DNA of 64,000 nucleotides, taken from Diprion similis. Its lineage: Eukaryota; Arthropoda; Insecta; Hymenoptera; Diprionidae. Below are positions 1 through 11,970 of the stretch, in pieces (within the stretch, counting starts at the first letter, position 1; each line of letters begins with the position of its first letter). Location of the stretch: contig NC_060106.1 in assembly GCF_021155765.1 (NCBI RefSeq), positions 17,696,031-17,760,030 on the forward strand. The letters are read 5' to 3'. The position numbers and the translations under genes are program-made. Below the pieces are notes generated by a model, which worked only from the letters and a program-made list of their open reading frames with translations, did not search any database and was not told the DNA's origin.

Positions 1-894
<894 letters not shown>

Positions 895-1609
895 GACTGA
901 TTAGTGTACTAGAATGTGAACCTATAATTGAATAACACTGTATTGTATAACACAATTCATTCGTCATCTATTTTCACACATCTAGGTACGAAAAACAAGA
1001 TTCCTTTCGAAATCGCATAATTCATAATATCGTTGAGTCTCCAATGGTGTAATAAATGATTTTTGTATGAATTTTAAACTTAATTGGTTTTGTAATTATT
1101 TGATGATATTTTTCTGGGGGTGATTTGGGAGAGTGTCTGCAATTATTTGTTGAGTTCGAAGTGCTTGATCAATCTTTATGATCCAACCATACCTATGCTT
1201 GAATTAAGAGCAGAATTTTTTTTTGCTCAGGCAGGGATTAAATTTTTACCCGATCTTTGTATTGCAACTGTGTTGATCTTAGAACTCGTACGACTGCACT
1301 ATGAGAATAGTGCTCAGAGTGAAGTCCCTTAACATCTGGAAAAAGTAAAAATGAACAATAAAGTATTTTTTATATATCTTTTGTCATCTTTATTACCTCT
1401 GTAACCAAGAGTTCAAACAGATGACTGTAATTCCGTGTATACCCTCTCTAAAAAATGAAAGATATGTTGCTGAGCTGAATTTGGAATAAATACTACACAA
1501 TATATGTTATTTGTACATTACATAATAATTGTAATTGGTATGAATATAATGTGAGACTTTTTGAAAGTGTCTTCAAAATGACCCTCTTGGATCGACGTAA
1601 TCCTGCATT
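895..1609. other. 3' UTR and AT-rich spacer before the satellite
   Basis: No gene-like reading frame is supported here. The segment is AT-rich and probably contains the 3' UTR of the TMEM209-like gene (AATAAA at 1051 and 1357). A 70-codon open frame at 1120-1332 has no recognisable motif and no start or splice context, so it is not called. Confidence 0.5.
1051..1056 (+). promoter_or_regulatory. Candidate poly(A) signal of the TMEM209-like gene
   Basis: AATAAA lies 157 bp after the stop codon. A second AATAAA is at 1357-1362. Either could end the transcript; the sequence does not decide between them. Confidence 0.4.
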
Positions 1610-2032
1610 CGTGGGGGTTTTCTGCGTTCGTGGGGGTCCTATTGATCAAGAAAGGGTCATACAAATCGATTCTGAGACAACAGATTTTTCACTCAAAAAA
1701 GAAGTAAGGCCTTTGGATTTTTGGGGAAAATTTCGACGATTCCGAAAAGTGCTGGAATAAATTTTTGCATGCCCCATTCCGACGTAATTTTGCGAGAGAA
1801 ATCGATTAAGCGCAGTCCCAATACGCTGCGAACAACGCATCAAAAGTTACAGCCGAAAAACTGGAGATTTTCGTCGTCATTTCTCTGCCGTTGGTCCGAC
1901 GCTCTTTTTTATGTGTTTTCTGAGTTCCTTGGGGTCAAATTACTCTAGAGATGGTCGTACAAATCGATTCCGAGTCGAAAAATTTTCGGCTCCGAAAATG
2001 ACCAAAAAAGTAAGGCTTACCCCTTTGGATTT
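1610..2032. repeat. Degenerate left edge of the satellite array
   Basis: Homology to the unit can be followed back to about 1610. There CTGCGTTCGTGGGGGTC aligns with the unit's CTGAGTTCCTTGGGGTC. The segment 1652-1760 lacks part of the palindrome region (ACAACAGATTTTTCACTC instead of the CGAAAAATTTTCGGCTC block). The first copy therefore diverges clearly more than interior copies, as expected for an array edge that escapes homogenisation. Confidence 0.7.
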
Positions 2033-5000
2033 TTGGCGAAAATTTCGACGATTCTGAAAAGTGCTGCAATAAATTTTGGCATGCCCTATTCCGACGTAAT
2101 TTTGCGAGAGAAATCGATTAAGCGCAGTCCCAATACGCTGCAAGCAACGCATCAAAAGTTACAGCCGAAAAACTGGAGATTTTCGTCGTCATTTCTCTGC
2201 CGTTGGTCCGACGCTTTTTTTTATGTGTTTTCTGAGTTCCTTGGGGTCGAAATACTCTAGAGATGAACGTACAAATCGATTCCGAGTCGAAAAATTTTCG
2301 GCTCCGAAAATGACCAAAAAAGTAAGGCTTACCCCTTTGGATTTTTGGCGAAAATTTCGACGATTCTGAAAAGTGCTGCAATAAATTTTGGCATGCCCTA
2401 TTCCGACGTAATTTTGCGAGAGAAATCGATTAAGCGCAGTCCCAATACGCTGCGAACAACGCATCAAAAGTTACAGCCGAAAAACTGGAGATTTTCGTCG
2501 TCATTTCTCTGCCGTTGGTCCGACGCTCTTTTTTATGTGTTTTCTGAGTTCCTTGGGGTCAAATTACTCTAGAGATGGTCGTACAAATCGATTCCGAGTC
2601 GAAAAATTTTCGGCTCCGAAAATGACCAAAAAAGTAAGGCTTACCCCTTTGGATTTTTGGCGAAAATTTCGACGATTCTGAAAAGTGCCGCAGTAAATTT
2701 TTGCATGCCCTATTCCGACGTAATTTTGCGAGAGAAATCGATTAAGCGCAGTCCCAATACGCTGCGAGCAACGCATCAAAAGTTACAGCCGAAAAACTGG
2801 AGATTTTCGTCGTCATTTCTCTGCCGTTGGTCCGACGCTTTTTTTTATGTGTTTTCTGAGTTCCTTGGGGTCGAAATACTCTAGAGATGGACGTACAAAT
2901 CGATTCCGAGTCGAAAAATTTTCGGCTCCGAAAATGACCAAAAAAGTAAGGCTTACCCCTTTGGATTTTTGGCGAAAATTTCGACGATTCTGAAAAGTGC
3001 TGCAATAAATTTTGGCATGCCCTATTCCGACGTAATTTTGCGAGAGAAATCGATTAAGCGCAGTCCCAATACGCTGCGAACAACGCATCAAAAGTTACAG
3101 CCGAAAAACTGGGGATTTTCGTCGTCATTTCTCTGCCGTTGGTCCGACGCTCTTTTTTATGTGTTTTCTGAGTTCCTTGGGGCCGAATTACTCTAGAGAT
3201 GGTCGTACAAATCGATTCCGAGTCGAAAAATTTTCGGCTCCGAAAATGACCAAAAAAGTAAGGCTTACCCCTTTGGATTTTTGGCGAAAATTTCGACGAT
3301 TCTGAAAAGTGCTGCAGTAAATTTTTTCATGCCCTATTCCGACGTAATTTTGCGAGAGAAATCGATTAGGCGCAGTCCCAATACGCTGCGAGCAACGCAT
3401 CAAAAGTTACAGCCGAAAAACTGGAGATTTTCGTCGTCATTTCTCTGCCGTTGGTCCGACGCTCTTTTTCATGTGTTTTCTGAGTTCCTTGGGGTCGAAA
3501 TACTCTAGAGATGGTCGTACAAATCGATTCCGAGTCGAAAAATTTTCGGCTCCGAAAATGACCAAAAAAGTAAGGCTTACCCCTTTGGATTTTTGGCGAA
3601 AATTTCGACGATTCTGAAAAGTGCCACAGTAAATTTTTGCATGCCCTATTCCGACGTAATTTTGCGAGAGAAATCGATTAAGCGCAGTCCCAATACGCTG
3701 CGAGCAACGCATCAAAAGTTACAGCCGAAAAACTGGAGATTTTCGTCGTCATTTCTCTGCCGTTGGTCCGACGCTTTTTTTCGTGTGTTTTCTGAGTTCC
3801 TTGGGGTCGAAATACTCTAGAGATGGACGTACAAATCGATTCCGAGTCGAAAAATTTTCGGCTCCGAAAATGACCAAAAAAGTAAGGCTTACCCCTTTGG
3901 ATTTTTGGCGAAAATTTCGACGATTCTGAAAAGTGCTGCAATAAATTTTTTCATGCCCTATTCCGACGTAATTTTGCGAGAGAAATCGATTGAGCGCAGT
4001 CCCAATACGCTGCGAGCAACGCAATAAAAGTTACAGCCGAAAAACTGGAGATTTTCGTCGTCATTTCTCTGCCGTTGGTCCGACGCTCTTTTTTATGTGT
4101 TTTCTGAGTTCCTTGGGGTCGAAATACGCTAAAGATGGTCGTACAAATCGATTCCGAGCCGAAAAATTTTCGGCTCCGAAAATGACCAAAAAAGTAAGGC
4201 TTACCCCTTTGGATTTTTGGCGAAAATTTCGACGATTCTGAAAAGTGCTGCAAAAAATTTTGGCATGCCCTATTCCGACGTAATTTTGCGAGAGAAATCG
4301 ATTAAGCGCAGTCCCAATACGCTGCAAGCAACGCATCAAAAGTTACAGCCGAAAAACTGGAGATTTTCGTCGTCATTTCTCTGCCGTTGGTCCGACGCTT
4401 TTTTTTATGTGTTTTCTGAGTTCCTTGGGGTCGAAATACTCTAGAGATGAACGTACAAATCGATTCCGAGTCGAAAAATTTTCGGCTCCGAAAATGACCA
4501 AAAAAGTAAGGCTTACCCCTTTGGATTTTTGGCGAAAATTTCGACGATTCTGAAAAGTGCTGCAATAAATTTTGGCATGCCCTATTCCGACGTAATTTTG
4601 CGAGAGAAATCGATTAAGCGCAGTCCCAATACGCTGCGAACAACGCATCAAAAGTTACAGCCGAAAAACTGGAGATTTTCGTCGTCATTTCTCTGCCGTT
4701 GGTCCGACGCTCTTTTTTATGTGTTTTCTGAGTTCCTTGGGGTCGAATTACTCTAGAGATGGTCGTACAAATCGATTCCGAGTCGAAAAATTTTCGGCTC
4801 CGAAAATGACCAAAAAAGTAAGGCTTACCCCTTTGGATTTTTGGCGGAAATTTCGACGATTCTGAAAAGTGCTGCAGTAAATTTTTGCATGCCCTATTCC
4901 GACGTAATTTTGCGAGAGAAATCGATCGAGCGCAGTCCCAATACGCTGCGAGCAACGCAATAAAAGTTACAGCCGAAAAACTGGAGATTTTCGTCGTCAT

Positions 5001-8000
5001 TTCTCTGCCGTTGGTCCGACGCTCTTTTTCATGTGTTTTCTGAGTCCCTTGGGGTCGAATTACTCTAGAGATGGTCGTACAAATCGATTCCGAGTCGAAA
5101 AATTTTCGGCTCCGAAAATGACCAAAAAAGTAAGGCTTACCCCTTTGGATTTTTGGCGAAAATTTCGACGATTCTGAAAAGTGCTGCAATAAATTTTTTC
5201 ATGCCCTATTCCGACGTAATTTTGCGAGAGAAATCGATTAAGCGCAGTCCCAATACGCTGCGAGCAACGCAATAAAAGTTACAGCCGAAAAACTGGAGAT
5301 TTTCGTCGTCATTTCTCTGCCGTTGGTCCGACGCTCTTTTTCATGTGTTTTCTGAGTCCCTTGGGGTCGAATTACTCTAGAGATGGTCGTACAAATCGAT
5401 TCCGAGTCGAAAAATTTTCGGCTCCGAAAATGACCAAAAAAGTAAGGCTTACCCCTTTGGATTTTTGGCGAAAATTTCGACGATTCTGAAAAGTGCCGCA
5501 GTAAATTTTTGCATGCCCTATTCCGACGTAATTTTGCGAGAGAAATCGATTAAGCGCAGTCCCAATACACTGCGAGCAACGCATCAAAAGTTACAGCCGA
5601 AAAACTGGAGATTTTCGTCGTCATTTCTCTGCCGTTGGTCCGACGCTTTTTTTCGTGTGTTTTCTGAGTTCCTTGGGGTCGAAATACTCTAGAGATGGAC
5701 GTACAAATCGATTCCGAGTCGAAAAATTTTCGGCTCCGAAAATGACCAAAAAAGTAAGGCTTACCCCTTTGGATTTTTGGCGAAAATTTCGACGATTCTG
5801 AAAAGTGCTGCAATAAATTTTTTCATGCCCTATTCCGACGTAATTTTGCGAGAGAAATCGATTGAGCGCAGTCCCAATACGCTGCGAGCAACGCAATAAA
5901 AGTTACAGCCGAAAAACTGGAGATTTTCGTCGTCATTTCTCTGCCGTTGGTCCGACGCTCTTTTTTATGTGTTTTCTGAGTTCCTTGGGGTCGAAATACG
6001 CTAAAGATGGTCGTACAAATCGATTCCGAGCCGAAAAATTTTCGGCTCCGAAAATGACCAAAAAAGTAAGGCTTACCCCTTTGGATTTTTGGCGAAAATT
6101 TCGACGATTCTGAAAAGTGCTGCAATAAATTTTTTCATGCCCTATTCCGACGTAATTTTGCGAGAGAAATCGATTCAGCGCAGTCCCAATACGCTGCGAG
6201 CAATGCATCAAAAGTTACAGCCGAAAAACTGGAGATTTTCGTCGTCATTTCTCTGCCGTTGGTCCGACGCTCTTTTTTGTGTGTTTTCTGAGTTCCTTGG
6301 GGTCGAAATACTCTAGAGATGGTCGTACAAATCGATTCCGAGTCGAAAAATTTTCGGCTCCGAAAATGACCAAAAAAGTAAGGCTTACCCCTTTGGATTT
6401 TTGGCGGAAATTTCGACGATTCTGAAAAGTGCTGCAATAAATTTTGGCATGCCCTATTCCGACGTAATTTTGCGAGAGAAATCGATTAAGCGCAGTCCCA
6501 ATACGCTGCAAGCAACGCATCAAAAGTTACAGCCGAAAAACTGGAGATTTTCGTCGTCATTTCTCTGCCGTTGGTCCGACGCTTTTTTTCATGTGTTTTC
6601 TGAGTTCCTTGGGGTCGAAATACTCTAGAGATGGTCGTACAAATCGATTCCGAGTCGAAAAATTTTCGGCTCCGAAAATGACCAAAAAAGTAAGGCTTAC
6701 CCCTTTGGATTTTTGGCGAAAATTTCGACGATTCTGAAAAGTGCTGCAATAAATTTTGGCATGCCCTATTCCGACGTAATTTTGCGAGAGAAATCGATTA
6801 AGCGCAGTCCCAATACGCTGCAAGCAACGCATCAAAAGTTACAGCCGAAAAACTGGAGATTTTCGTCGTCATTTCTCTGCCGTTGGTCCGACGCTTTTTT
6901 TTATGTGTTTTCTGAGTTCCTTGGGGTCGAAATACTCTAGAGATGGTCGTACAAATCGATTCCGAGTCGAAAAATTTTCGGCTCCGAAAATGACCAAAAA
7001 AGTAAGGCTTACCCCTTTGGATTTTTGGCGGAAATTTCGACGATTCTGAAAAGTGCTGCAGTAAATTTTTGCATGCCCTATTCCGACGTAATTTTGCGAG
7101 AGAAATCGATCGAGCGCAGTCCCAATACGCTGCGAGCAACGCAATAAAAGTTACAGCCGAAAAACTGGAGATTTTCGTCGTCATTTCTCTGCCGTTGGTC
7201 CGACGCTCTTTTTTATGTGTTTTCTGAGTTCCTTGGGGTCGAATTACTCTAGAGATGGTCGTACAAATCGATTCCGAGTCGAAAAATTTTCGGCTCCGAA
7301 AATGACCAAAAAAGTAAGGCTTACCCCTTTGGATTTTTGGCGAAAATTTCGACGATTCTGAAAAGTGCCGCAGTAAATTTTTGCATGCCCTATTCCGACG
7401 TAATTTTGCGAGAGAAATCGATTAAGCGCAGTCCCAATACGCTGCGAGCAACGCATCAAAAGTTACAGCCGAAAAACTGGAGATTTTCGTCGTCATTTCT
7501 CTGCCGTTGGTCCGACGCTTTTTTTTATGTGTTTTCTGAGTTCCTTGGGGTCGAAATACTCTAGAGATGGACGTACAAATCGATTCCGAGTCGAAAAATT
7601 TTCGGCTCCGAAAATGACCAAAAAAGTAAGGCTTACCCCTTTGGATTTTTGGCGAAAATTTCAACGATTCTGAAAAGTGCTGCAATAAATTTTTTCATGC
7701 CCTATTCCGACGTAATTTTGCGAGAGAAATCGATTGAGCGCAGTCCCAATACGCTGCGAGCAATGCATCAAAAGTTACAGCCGAAAAACTGGAGATTTTC
7801 GTCGTCATTTCTCTGCCGTTGGTCCGACGCTCTTTTTTGTGTGTTTTCTGAGTTCCTTGGGGTCGAAATACTCTAGAGATGGTCGTACAAATCGATTCCG
7901 AGTCGAAAAATTTTCGGCTCCGAAAATGACCAAAAAAGTAAGGCTTACCCCTTTGGATTTTTGGCGGAAATTTCGACGATTCTGAAAAGTGCGGCAGTAA

Positions 8001-11000
8001 ATTTTTGCATGCCCTATTCCGACGTAATTTTGCGAGGGAAATCGATTAAGCGCAGTCCCAATACGCTGCGAGCAACGCATCAAAAGTTACAGCCGAAAAA
8101 CTGGAGATTTTCGTCGTCATTTCTCTGCCGTTGGTCCGACGCTCTTTTTTATGTGTTTTCTGAGTTCCTTGGGGTCGAAATACTCCAGAGATGGTCGTAC
8201 AAATCGATTCCGAGTCGAAAAATTTTCGGCTCCGCTAATGACCAAAAAAGTAAGGCTTACCCCTTTGGATTTTTGGCGAAAATTTCGACGATTCTGAAAA
8301 GTGCTGCAGTAAATTTTTTCATGCCCTATTCCGACGTAATTTTGCGAGAGAAATCGATTAAGCGCAGTCCCAATACGCTGCGAACAGCGCATCAAAAGTT
8401 ACAGCCGAAAAACTGGAGATTTTTGTCGTCATTTCTCTGCCGTTGGTCCGACGCTCTTTTTCATGTGTTTTCTGAGTTCCTTGGGGTCGAATTACTCTAG
8501 AGATGGTCGTACAAATCGATTCCGAGTCGAAAAATTTTCGGCTCCGAAAATGACCAAAAAAGTAAGGCTTACCCCTTTGGATTTTTGGCGAAAATTTCGA
8601 CGATTCTGAAAAGTGCCGCAGTAAATTTTTGCATGCCCTATTCCGACGTAATTTTGCGAGAGAAATCGATTAAGCGCAGTCCCAATACGCTGCGAGCAAC
8701 GCATCAAAAGTTACAGCCGAAAAACTGGAGATTTTCGTCGTCATTTCTCTGCCGTCGGTCCGACGCTTTTTTTTATGTGTTTTCTGAGTTCCTTGGGGTC
8801 GAAATACTCTAGAGATGGTCGTACAAATCGATTCCGAGTCGAAAAATTTTCGGCTCCGAAAATGACCAAAAAAGTAAAGCTTACCCCTTTGGATTTTTGG
8901 CGAAAATTTCGACGATTCTGAAAAGTGCTGCAATAAATTTTTTCATGCCTTATTCCGACGTAATTTTGCGAGAGAAATCGATTGAGCGCAGTCCCAATAC
9001 GCTGCAAGCAACGCATCAAAAGTTACAGCCGAAAAACTGGAGATTTTCGTCGTCATTTCTCTGCCGTTGGTCCGACGCTTTTTTTTATGTGTTTTCTGAG
9101 TTCCTTGGGGTCGAAATACTCGAGAGATGGTCGTACAAATCGATTCCGAGTCGAAAAATTTTCGGCTCCGAAAATGACCAAAAAAGTAAGGCTTACCCCT
9201 TTGGATTTTTGGCGAAAATTACGACGATTCTGAAAAGTGCTGCAATAAATTTTTTCATGCCCTATTCCGACGCAATTTTGCGAGAGAAATCGATTAAGCG
9301 CAGTCCCAATACGCTGCGAACAACGCATCAAAAGTTACAGCCGAAAAACTGGAGATTTTCGTCGTCATTTCTCTGCCGTTGGTCCGACGCTCTTTTTCAT
9401 GTGTTTTCTGAGTTCCTTGGGGTCGAAATACTCCAGAGATGGTCGTACAAATCGATTCCGAGTCGAAAAATTTTCGGCTCCGAAAATGACCAAAAAAGTA
9501 AGGCTTACCCCTTTGGATTTTTGGCGAAAATTTCGACGATTCTGCAAAGTGCCGCAGTAAATTTTTGCACGCCCTATTCCGACGTAATTTTGCGAGAGAA
9601 ATCGATTAAGCGCAGTCCCAATACGCTGCGAGCAACGCATCAAAAGTTACAGCCGAAAAACTGGAGATTTTCGTCGTCATTTCTCTGCCGTCGGTCCGAC
9701 GCTTTTTTTTATGTGTTTTCTGAGTTCCTTGGGGTCGAAATACTCTAGAGATGGTCGTACAAATCGATTCCGAGTCGAAAAATTTTCGGCTCCGAAAATG
9801 ACCAAAAAAGTAAAGCTTACCCCTTTGGATTTTTGGCGAAAATTTCGACGATTCTGAAAAGTGCTGCAGTAAATTTTTTCATGCCCTATTCCGACGTAAT
9901 TTTGCGAGAGAAATCAATTAAGCGCAGTCCCAATACGCTGCGAGCAACGCATCAAAAGTTACAGCCGAAAAACTGGAGATTTTCGTCGTCATTTCTCTGC
10001 CGTTGGTCCGACGCTCTTTTTTATGTGTTTTCTGAGTTCCTTGGGGTCGAAATACTCCAGAGATGGTCGTACAAATCGATTCCGAGTCGAAAAATTTTCG
10101 GCTCCGAAAATGACCAAAAAAGTAAGGCTTACCCCTTTGGATTTTTGGCGAAAATTTCGACGATTCTGAAAAGTGCTGCAGTAAATTTTTTCATGCCCTA
10201 TTCCGACGTAATTTTGCGAGGGAAATCGATTAAGCGCAGTCCCAATACGCTGCGAACAGCGCATCAAAAGTTACAGCCGAAAAACTGGAGATTTTTGTCG
10301 TCATTTCTCTGCCGTTGGTCCGACGCTCTTTTTCATGTGTTTTCTGAGTTCCTTGGGGTCGAATTACTCTAGAGATGGTCGTACAAATCGATTCCGAGTC
10401 GAAAAATTTTCGGCTCCGAAAATGACCAAAAAAGTAAGGCTTACCCCTTTGGATTTTTGGTGAAAATTTCGACGATGCTGAAAAGTGCTGCAGTCAATTT
10501 TTGCATGCCCTATTCCGACGTAATTTTGCGAGAGAAATCGATTAAGCGCAGTCCCAATACGCTGCGAGCAACGCATCAAAAGTTACAGCCGAAAAACTGG
10601 AGATTTTCGTCGTCATTTCTCTGCCGTTGGTCCGACGCTTTTTTTTATGTGTTTTCTGAGTTCCTTGGGGTCGAAATACTCTAGAGATGGTCGTCCAAAT
10701 CGATTCCGAGTCGAAAAATTTTCGGCTCCGAAAATGACCAAAAAAGTAAGGCTTACCCCTTTGGATTTTTGGCGAAAATTTCGACCATTCTGAAAAGTGC
10801 TGCAATAAATTTTGGCATGCCCTATTCCGACGTAATTTTGCGAGAGAAATCGATTAAGCGCAGTCCCAATACGCTGCGAACAGCGCATCAAAAGTTACAG
10901 CCGAAAAACTGGAGATTTTCGTCGTCATTTTTCTGCCGTTGGTCCGACGCTCTTTTCCATGTGTTTTCTGAGTTCCTTGGGGTCGAATCACTCTAGAGAT

Positions 11001-11380
11001 GGTCGTACAAATCGATTCCGAGTCGAAAAATTTTCGGCTCCGAAAATGACCAAAAAAGTAAGGCTTACCCCTTTGGATTTTTGGCGAAAATTTCGACGAT
11101 TCTGAAAAGTGCTGCAGTAAATTTTTTCATGCCCTATTCCGACGTAATTTTGCGAGAGAAATCGATCAAGCGCAGTCCCAATACGCTGCGAGCAACGCAA
11201 TAAAAGTTACAGCCGAAAAACGAGATTTTCGTCGTCATTTCTCTGCCGTTGGTCCGACGCTCTTTTTTATGTGTTTTCTGAGTTCCTTGGGGTCGAAATA
11301 CTCTAGAGATGGTCGTACAAATCGATTCTGAGTCGAAAAAGTTTCGGCTCCGAAAATGACCAAAAAAGTAAGGCTTACCC

Positions 11381-11650
11381 CTTTGGATTTTTGGCGAAAA
11401 TTTCGACGATTCCGAAAAGTGCTGCAATCAATTCTTCAGGTTACTATTGTGCTGTAATTTTGCGAGAGGAATCGATTGCACGCAATTCGCATACGCTGCA
11501 AGCTACAGATGAGGAATGACAACCAAAGAACGAGGAATTTTGTGAATATTTCTCTGGCTTTCAGTCCTACGCTATTCTAGTTCTCTTTTCCGCATTGCTA
11601 AGGTTCCAGTCGGTCCAAGAAGATTCGTATAAATCGATTTTTAAAAATCG
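11381..11650. repeat. Degenerate right edge of the satellite array
   Basis: The last unit begins normally but after about 11430 becomes strongly diverged. It can still be aligned through TGTAATTTTGCGAGAGGAAT, CATACGCTGCAAGC and the final CGTATAAATCGATTTTT near 11630. Beyond about 11650 no unit homology is seen. Confidence 0.7.
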
Positions 11651-11970
11651 GGGAAGAAAAATAACAAATTCATCATAGCCAGTTCAATCTGTTTATTCAA
11701 TATGCCTTAATTCTAGTACAAGTGTCTAGATGTCAGTGTAGTAATTCAATAATTAATTACCCAATAGTATAAAGTGAAAAACAAAAATAAATGACGAAGT
11801 ATGATTGAACATTTTATGATAATTTCGAACATTACAATAGCATAACGGCGTGCAATTCAAAGACCTTATTATAAGCAGAATATGAAAAATATTACCCTAA
11901 TCAGACAGTCAATGTCGTAGTCAGTATAAGTACTATCTAGTATAAGTATTGTATCAGGATACGATATAAT
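11651..11970. other. AT-rich segment between satellite and hAT transposase frame
   Basis: This segment should hold the 5' end of the hAT element and its BED zinc finger. I found no BED-finger coding sequence (CxxC...HxxxH) and no terminal inverted repeat matching the right end. The left terminus therefore appears to be missing or too decayed to see. Confidence 0.5.

Larger units (their letters stand above)
1610..11650. repeat. 312-bp tandem satellite array, about 32 copies
   Basis: A box reading GGATTTTTGGCGAAAATT recurs every 312 bp (2033, 2345, 2657 ... 11081). About 32 units follow one another head to tail with very few indels; one unit near 11221 has lost 3 bp. Internal units are highly similar and differ at a limited set of recurrent sites: TGC/GGC/TTC before ATGCC, CGAACAA/CGAGCAA/CAAGCAA, GCATC/GCAATAA, and CTCTAGAG/CTCCAGAG/CGCTAAAG. 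Each unit carries a near-palindrome around AAAAATTTT. The unit is exactly 104 codons long, so false open frames run across several copies on both strands. No coding signature, intron or known domain is present; a non-coding satellite is the best call. No homology to a named satellite could be tested. Confidence 0.95.

Noticed and set aside
1120-1332. 70-codon open frame after the TMEM209-like gene
   Set aside because: No recognised motif; lies in probable 3' UTR sequence.
1721-11427. Dozens of 65-283-codon open frames on both strands within the satellite
   Set aside because: They are the same frame repeated with the 312-bp unit, overlap each other on both strands, and carry no domain, splice or start context.
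1610-11650. CRISPR-like array or CENP-B box satellite
   Set aside because: Units are contiguous with no unique spacers, so it is not a CRISPR array. No stretch fits the CENP-B box pattern (TTCG....A..CGGG) in the unit.
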